Shown here one piece after another: positions 60,601 through 64,000 of a stretch of DNA of 64,000 nt. A program made the translations under genes and the position numbers. Position 1 is the stretch's first letter. The number at the start of each line of letters is the position of its first letter. The DNA is from Acanthaster planci (taxonomy: Eukaryota > Echinodermata > Asteroidea > Valvatida > Acanthasteridae): NCBI RefSeq assembly GCF_001949145.1, contig NW_019091385.1:1540615-1604614 (forward strand). The letters are read 5' to 3'. The notes under the pieces are model-generated. The model searched no databases. It had not been told where the DNA came from and was given only the letters and a program-made list of their open reading frames with translations.

Positions 60601-60985
60601 CCACAATGATGTTGGATACTTTGGAAATGATCTCATCATCTGCCATGTACCAATGGGTACTTTTCTGTGGAGAGCTGAAATTCAGACACAAATGAACTCG
60701 TCGCGCCCCAGAAATTGACTGGACAGTGTAGTACAGTGTCATCCACGTTTGTTTGTTTCACATGTAGGATTTGGTGCAATAACTTTTATGAGCCGTCTTA
60801 TTTTTCCTGTGTACCCTTTGTGATTTTTTTTAAATCAATTGCTAGAATTAAGTACTGGTATTCTACATGCATAGGGACCAAAAGTCATCATGAAACTGAC
60901 CCCGCCCCCCATGTTACTATTATTGAGAGGTATCCAAATCTTGTTTTATGACCTGTAAATAAATATATCCCTTCGTAAGAAATCA
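57681..60985 (+). other. CNOT7: Probable long CNOT7 3' UTR
   Basis: No coding sequence is recognised after the stop codon. The first AATAAA I found downstream is at 60958-60963, with another at 62074-62079. A 3' UTR of about 3.3 kb is therefore likely. Long 3' UTRs are common for this gene family. Exact ends cannot be set from sequence. Confidence 0.45.
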
Positions 60986-63009
60986 TGACCTGGTGTGTCT
61001 CACGTTTATTGGGTGTTTCTGTTCTTTACCGCTGGTTGATTTTGGTGATTCGTTACTCTGATACTGGGTGTATCTACATTTAGCTGGTTTAGATGGGTGA
61101 GGTGAAAAACTTGTGACGCCTTGCCAAATCAGTCTAATATCTTCCGCTATACTGTACAACAAAACAAGATCCTTCAACCCATCTGCATTCCAAGTGGTAC
61201 GATATCGTCACAGTTTTCACAAAGAGACAATTTTCTCATCGGACTGCAAAACAAAGGTGTTGAGAAAATCGCATTTGCAGTTGGTCTCTTCTTCAAACGC
61301 TTAATTTCCTAGAATTTAGCTTTCCTTTAAACTCAACCATGCTACTCCGTGAAAGAGGGAATGTTACATGACACAAAACTACAAAATTAATATTTCTGAA
61401 AGTTAAAGTTGTTTATTTTGTAAACAAACAAGACTGTTCGTGAAATGCTAAAAATTCGTGTGACTTTTGGTCTCTTAGTGAAAACCGCACACACAATACA
61501 CGCTTTTGCCGTAGCGAGTGTCAGGTGCAACATTGTTACATTTGTATACATTTCTGGAGTCAAATTGTCTCTTCATGAAAACTACAAAACCACTTTTGCC
61601 CATGGTTTTGATCTTTTTGCCAACGTTGTCTCTTTGTGAAAACCAAAAATGCGGTTTAGTTGAATTTTATCCCACAGGATAACCATGATTTGGGTGACTT
61701 CAGTAGATTTGGTAAAAAATGATTACATTAAGCTGTAAGCATTGCATAGCCGAGTTGATTTTGCCAAGAAACAGAAACTAGAAAAAAAAAACTTGATTTG
61801 GGGTTAAATTGTCTCTTCTTAAAAATTATGACGATATGAAGTGTAAATATAGTACATTCAATTGCTTTTCCTGGGTAAAAATTGGCACAAGTACAGGTAC
61901 TGTCATAGGTAAAAAAAACGAACAAGCAAACAACTGTGCTTATAAGGGAACAAGTGAAGATAGTTTGTGCAAGTGTGCAGAACAAGTCTTATAAAAAAAG
62001 AAATCAGAAATGTTGCACAAACAATTTTAACCCCCTGAATAGCGCCTTGTACCCTGTAAGCAACTGACATCCAAATAAAATGAACTCAAATTCATGCATT
62101 CTTGTGTCAGCATTTGCCTTTATTCACCTAAAATATACCAAATGTACTTTTGATTCTAAGATTATTTACAAATAATTTGTTACACTAATTCTCAAATAGT
62201 GTCAATTCATCTAAGAAAAATACATGCAGACTTGAAATGGTGTCTATTTATTGTTGCTGTGCAATTCAAATGACAAAACATGACTGAATCTGGTGTAAGT
62301 GAAAAACAGTTATTTGGCAAACTGCCAACTTATAAGAATTGGACAGAAAGCAGGGCTATTTTTAGTTACTTGGAGTGCTGTCTTCCAAGGATGGGAGTGG
62401 TTGATTTCCAAGGATAGGCACATTCTTGCATTCAATGAAAATTATTCCATTAGTCTGCAAGCAGTACTGTGTGTCTGCTCAGCATGCCTTTGTGATGCAT
62501 ATTTGACATCTGACAGTGTGCTGCTCCACCACCATATGTCCGGTAGTGAATGCCCTTCAGATTCAATCTTTTGTTTCTGTATTACATAAGACCATTACTG
62601 ACAGGAAATAATGTTGGAAGTCTTTAGTTCATGTGAAGCAATACAAGTGTGATTATGAAGAGTCCACTGGTGCACAAACATAGTTTACCCACTAAGCTCT
62701 ACTTCACAAGTTAAATCCAGACCTCTTTGTTACTTGACAGAGCTCCATGTGTTCTGTAACTCATTACTGTCAAGGTGACAGACCCAAGTAACTGTCAAAA
62801 CCTGCCTTCTCCACATTGGAAAACATGTAGGGAAAATTATTGTAAAAATTCAAACTAAACACAGAACTTGTGGGGGGGGGAGTTGACAGACTGATGGGAT
62901 GAACACTCCCTCAAGTTCAACCATGCCTGATGGTAGTCTGTGCATCACTGTACCGGAACTCATCTTGCATGTGATCAATCCTGTATATTTGATTCATACT
63001 CCAATGTTG
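60986..63009. other. No coding sequence recognised; convergent 3' ends
   Basis: Between the CNOT7 3' UTR and the UTP18 stop. An AATAAA on the plus strand (62074-62079) and one on the minus strand (TTTATT at 62119-62124) lie about 45 bp apart. They could serve CNOT7 and UTP18 respectively. Confidence 0.4.
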
Positions 63010-64000
63010 TTAGTAGTTTTTGTAATGACCCAGCCTGCAGGAAAAGAAAGATACAATTCACAGAAACATCTTGAGAAAGATCATGGAAACTATTGCAAGA
63101 ACCAAAAACTCACATAATTACAACTTCTAAACAGTAAATGAAATGTTGAAGGGTAAAGTGTGCTGCCCACATGAAATCAACCAAGCATTTCAGTCCAGGA
63201 CCCAAATTTATGGAGCCGCTTAATGGCAGAAAAGTTGTGCTTCCTATAGCAGAAAAATTTGCAATAAATATTGAGTGCTATTTCATGGTGGTCAGAACTG
63301 GACAGAAAATGTCGCAGTTCTCTAACAGGCAAACAAGTTTTCCATTACCTTCTGCAACAAAGTTGTACATTTCTCGTATAAGTATAAGAGACTTAACAGA
63401 ACACAATAAACTAGTCATATTGTTCATTTTTGCTTCGTTTGGTAAAACTTACACCAAGAAAATGACTGCATGAGTTAAGCCATAATTTGTTGTGTAAGTC
63501 ACAGACTTACACAGTGCATAAGTTCTGTGAAATCAATCTTAATTTGATGCGCAACTTATGCAATAAAATGAGGCATAAGTGGAGTTCCACCACTGTGTAA
63601 AGTTTTGTGAAATCAGCTGCAGGACTTGGAGTTCACATACCTGTACAGCAGTGCTTTTCCGCGGCTGTTACCCACAGCCATATAACCACTGCTGGGGGAG
63701 AAGTCCAGTAGCACGGGCAGGCCAATGCTGTCAGACTTCAGGGGAAAGTTGGCAAATACATGACAGTCTGGTAGGTGGATCTGTAGAGATGAGGAACCCA
63801 TAGTTTGTCAGACCCTTAGTTTGTGGTAGTCTACAGAGGCTAAGCCTGTGTCCGAATGAACTGGATGTGGCTCAGAGTAGCACAAGTGTCAGTGCAAAGT
63901 GGGTGTAGCTGCTACTTGCTGACTTCCACAGTGGCACATTCTACTGCCAGGTGGAAATCACAACTTGCAGACAGCACTTACTTGTGTCCTTGAGCAAGGT
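63010..64000 (-). CDS. UTP18: UTP18, U3 snoRNP-associated WD-repeat protein, C-terminal exons (partial)
   Basis: Small-subunit processome factor acting in nucleolar 18S rRNA processing. Exon 63780-63641 encodes HLPDCHVFANFPLKSDSIG, then LDFSPSSGYMAVGNSRGKAL, the last WD blade of UTP18. It ends in LLY plus AG at a GTATGT donor. The terminal exon is only 25 nt: a strong acceptor (TTTCTTTTCCTGCAG) and then 63034-63010, completing RLGHYKNY and a TAA, comparable with the human ending RLHHYSDF. A possible preceding exon ends at 63982 (donor GTAAGTGC) and runs off the window. The gene converges on CNOT7. Confidence 0.88.

Overview
The window is animal (eukaryotic) genomic DNA: intron-rich genes with canonical GT-AG junctions, long A+T-rich non-coding stretches, frequent TACATGTA-type words and many decayed transposons. 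The mix of DIRS-like, CR1/L2-like, I-like, Tc1-like and hAT-like remnants suggests a marine invertebrate, possibly a deuterostome such as an echinoderm or cephalochordate. I cannot fix the species from sequence alone.

Right half (about 34.4-64 kb): three host genes. VPS37A (ESCRT-I subunit) lies on the minus strand with ten coding exons between 46571 and 35797, 414 codons, and all junctions keep frame. CNOT7 (CAF1 deadenylase of CCR4-NOT) lies on the plus strand with six coding exons between 54010 and 57680, 284 codons, with all five catalytic residues present. The two are head to head, as VPS37A and CNOT7 are in human 8p22. Splice signals for 5' non-coding exons (a minus-strand donor at 51981, a plus-strand donor at 52393) place a likely shared promoter near 52.0-52.3 kb. 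The 3' end of UTP18 (small-subunit processome) enters from the right on the minus strand (63010-64000) and converges on CNOT7.

Left half (1-34 kb): no intact host gene recognised. It is a transposon graveyard: a DIRS-like element (2.7-4.1 kb), a broken CR1/L2-like LINE (4.2-7.1 kb), a dead Tc1-like transposase (7.2-8.3 kb) interrupted by a hAT-like non-autonomous element, a tyrosine-recombinase pseudogene (13.8-15.0 kb), and an I-like LINE (18743-24487) inserted with a 13-bp target duplication into an older CR1/L2-like LINE whose two halves flank it.

Non-autonomous elements and repeats also fill the introns of the host genes: three copies of a TTAA-flanked, piggyBac-type MITE; a hAT-type element with a perfect 8-bp target duplication whose core is a TGGTCTTGTG minisatellite; several minisatellites, one with higher-order structure; and a cluster of six CTCF-like GCGCCCTCT motifs downstream of VPS37A with a seventh at the putative bidirectional promoter. 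I did not find a clear new multi-gene system. The most noteworthy items are the conserved divergent gene pair, the minisatellite-cored hAT family and the CTCF-like cluster.
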